This document shows positions 6,830 through 6,982 of a DNA stretch of 6,982 nt, one piece after another (within the stretch, counting starts at the first letter, position 1; each line of letters begins with the position of its first letter). Location of the stretch: positions 1-6,982 of the forward strand of contig JAKCCC010000100.1 of the NCBI GenBank assembly GCA_021838985.1. Direction: 5' to 3'. Position numbers and translations under genes: made by a program. The notes under the pieces are model-generated. The model made no database searches. It saw only the letters and a list, made by a program, of their open reading frames with translations, and was not told the DNA's origin. The stretch comes from Planctomycetota bacterium (GTDB taxonomy: Bacteria > Planctomycetota > Phycisphaerae > WQYP01).

Positions 6830-6982
6830 ATGGTCCTTGCTGAGTCCCCGCAGGTTGGTCCCACCACCGCCGTCGACGTTGCCGGTCAGGGTGCGGCGAT
6901 GGCGAATCCGGGGCCGGCCAAATATCTGGATATGGACAGGATCAGCGACCCGGCGCTGCGCTCCGTCGCGGAAAAGATCGCC
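6830..6982 (+). CDS. N-terminus of a protein cut by the window edge, possibly a radical-SAM aminofutalosine synthase (MqnE-like)
   Basis: A frame of 51 codons runs from ATG 6830 to the window end without a stop. GGAG at 6821-6824 lies five bases upstream and supports this start. An in-frame ATG at 6899, preceded by AGGG, is an alternative that would remove a poorly structured 23-residue leader. The protein-like part is KYLDMDRISDPALRSVAEKI. This resembles, from memory, the opening of MqnE/MqnC-type radical-SAM enzymes of the futalosine route to menaquinone, in which a phrase such as 'DPALR.IAEKV..GERLS' precedes the CxxxCxxC cluster motif. The cluster motif itself is beyond the window, so the assignment is tentative. 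The start is divergent from the transglutaminase-like gene. Confidence 0.5.
   Translation, partial: MVLAESPQVGPTTAVDVAGQGAAMANPGPAKYLDMDRISDPALRSVAEKIA

Noticed and set aside
1..6982. CRISPR array, integrase att site or replication origin
   Set aside because: No regularly spaced direct repeats, no tRNA to serve as an attachment site, and no DnaA-box cluster or iterons were seen.

Overview
The window reads as a GC-rich bacterial chromosome segment in which an accessory, probably defence-related, operon fragment on the left meets a more ordinary chromosomal stretch on the right. The right-hand genes are a secreted transglutaminase-like protein of a type common in Planctomycetota and the first codons of what may be a menaquinone (futalosine pathway) radical-SAM enzyme. 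A Planctomycetota or similar host is therefore a reasonable but unproven guess; no rRNA or other strong taxonomic marker is present.

Left part (1-4106, + strand): a 5'-truncated gene (2-1540) encodes the C-terminal 512 residues of a large SF2 helicase of the restriction-enzyme type, with motifs V and VI intact. After a 40-base gap comes an 841-residue protein (1581-4106) with four predicted N-terminal membrane helices, a long low-complexity linker and a P-loop NTPase domain of KAP/YobI-like character (Walker A GQRGGGKS, Walker B followed by EDDDR, and a late TPRSLRR motif). The pair looks co-transcribed and is the best candidate here for a poorly described system: a restriction-like helicase coupled to a membrane-anchored NTPase. 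The rest of the operon, including any methylase or nuclease domain, would lie before base 1.

Middle (4107-4754): a gene-free convergent interval of about 650 bases. It holds several strong inverted repeats (4253-4273, 4371-4419, 4453-4502, 4625-4662), a start-less reading frame that weakly resembles the C-terminus of an IS110-type transposase, and no recognisable tRNA or standard ncRNA. It probably marks the edge of the accessory segment.

Right part: the transglutaminase-like gene (4755-6662, - strand) and the truncated gene starting at 6830 (+ strand) are divergent. They share a 167-base interval with a perfect TATAAT -10 box facing the rightward gene.
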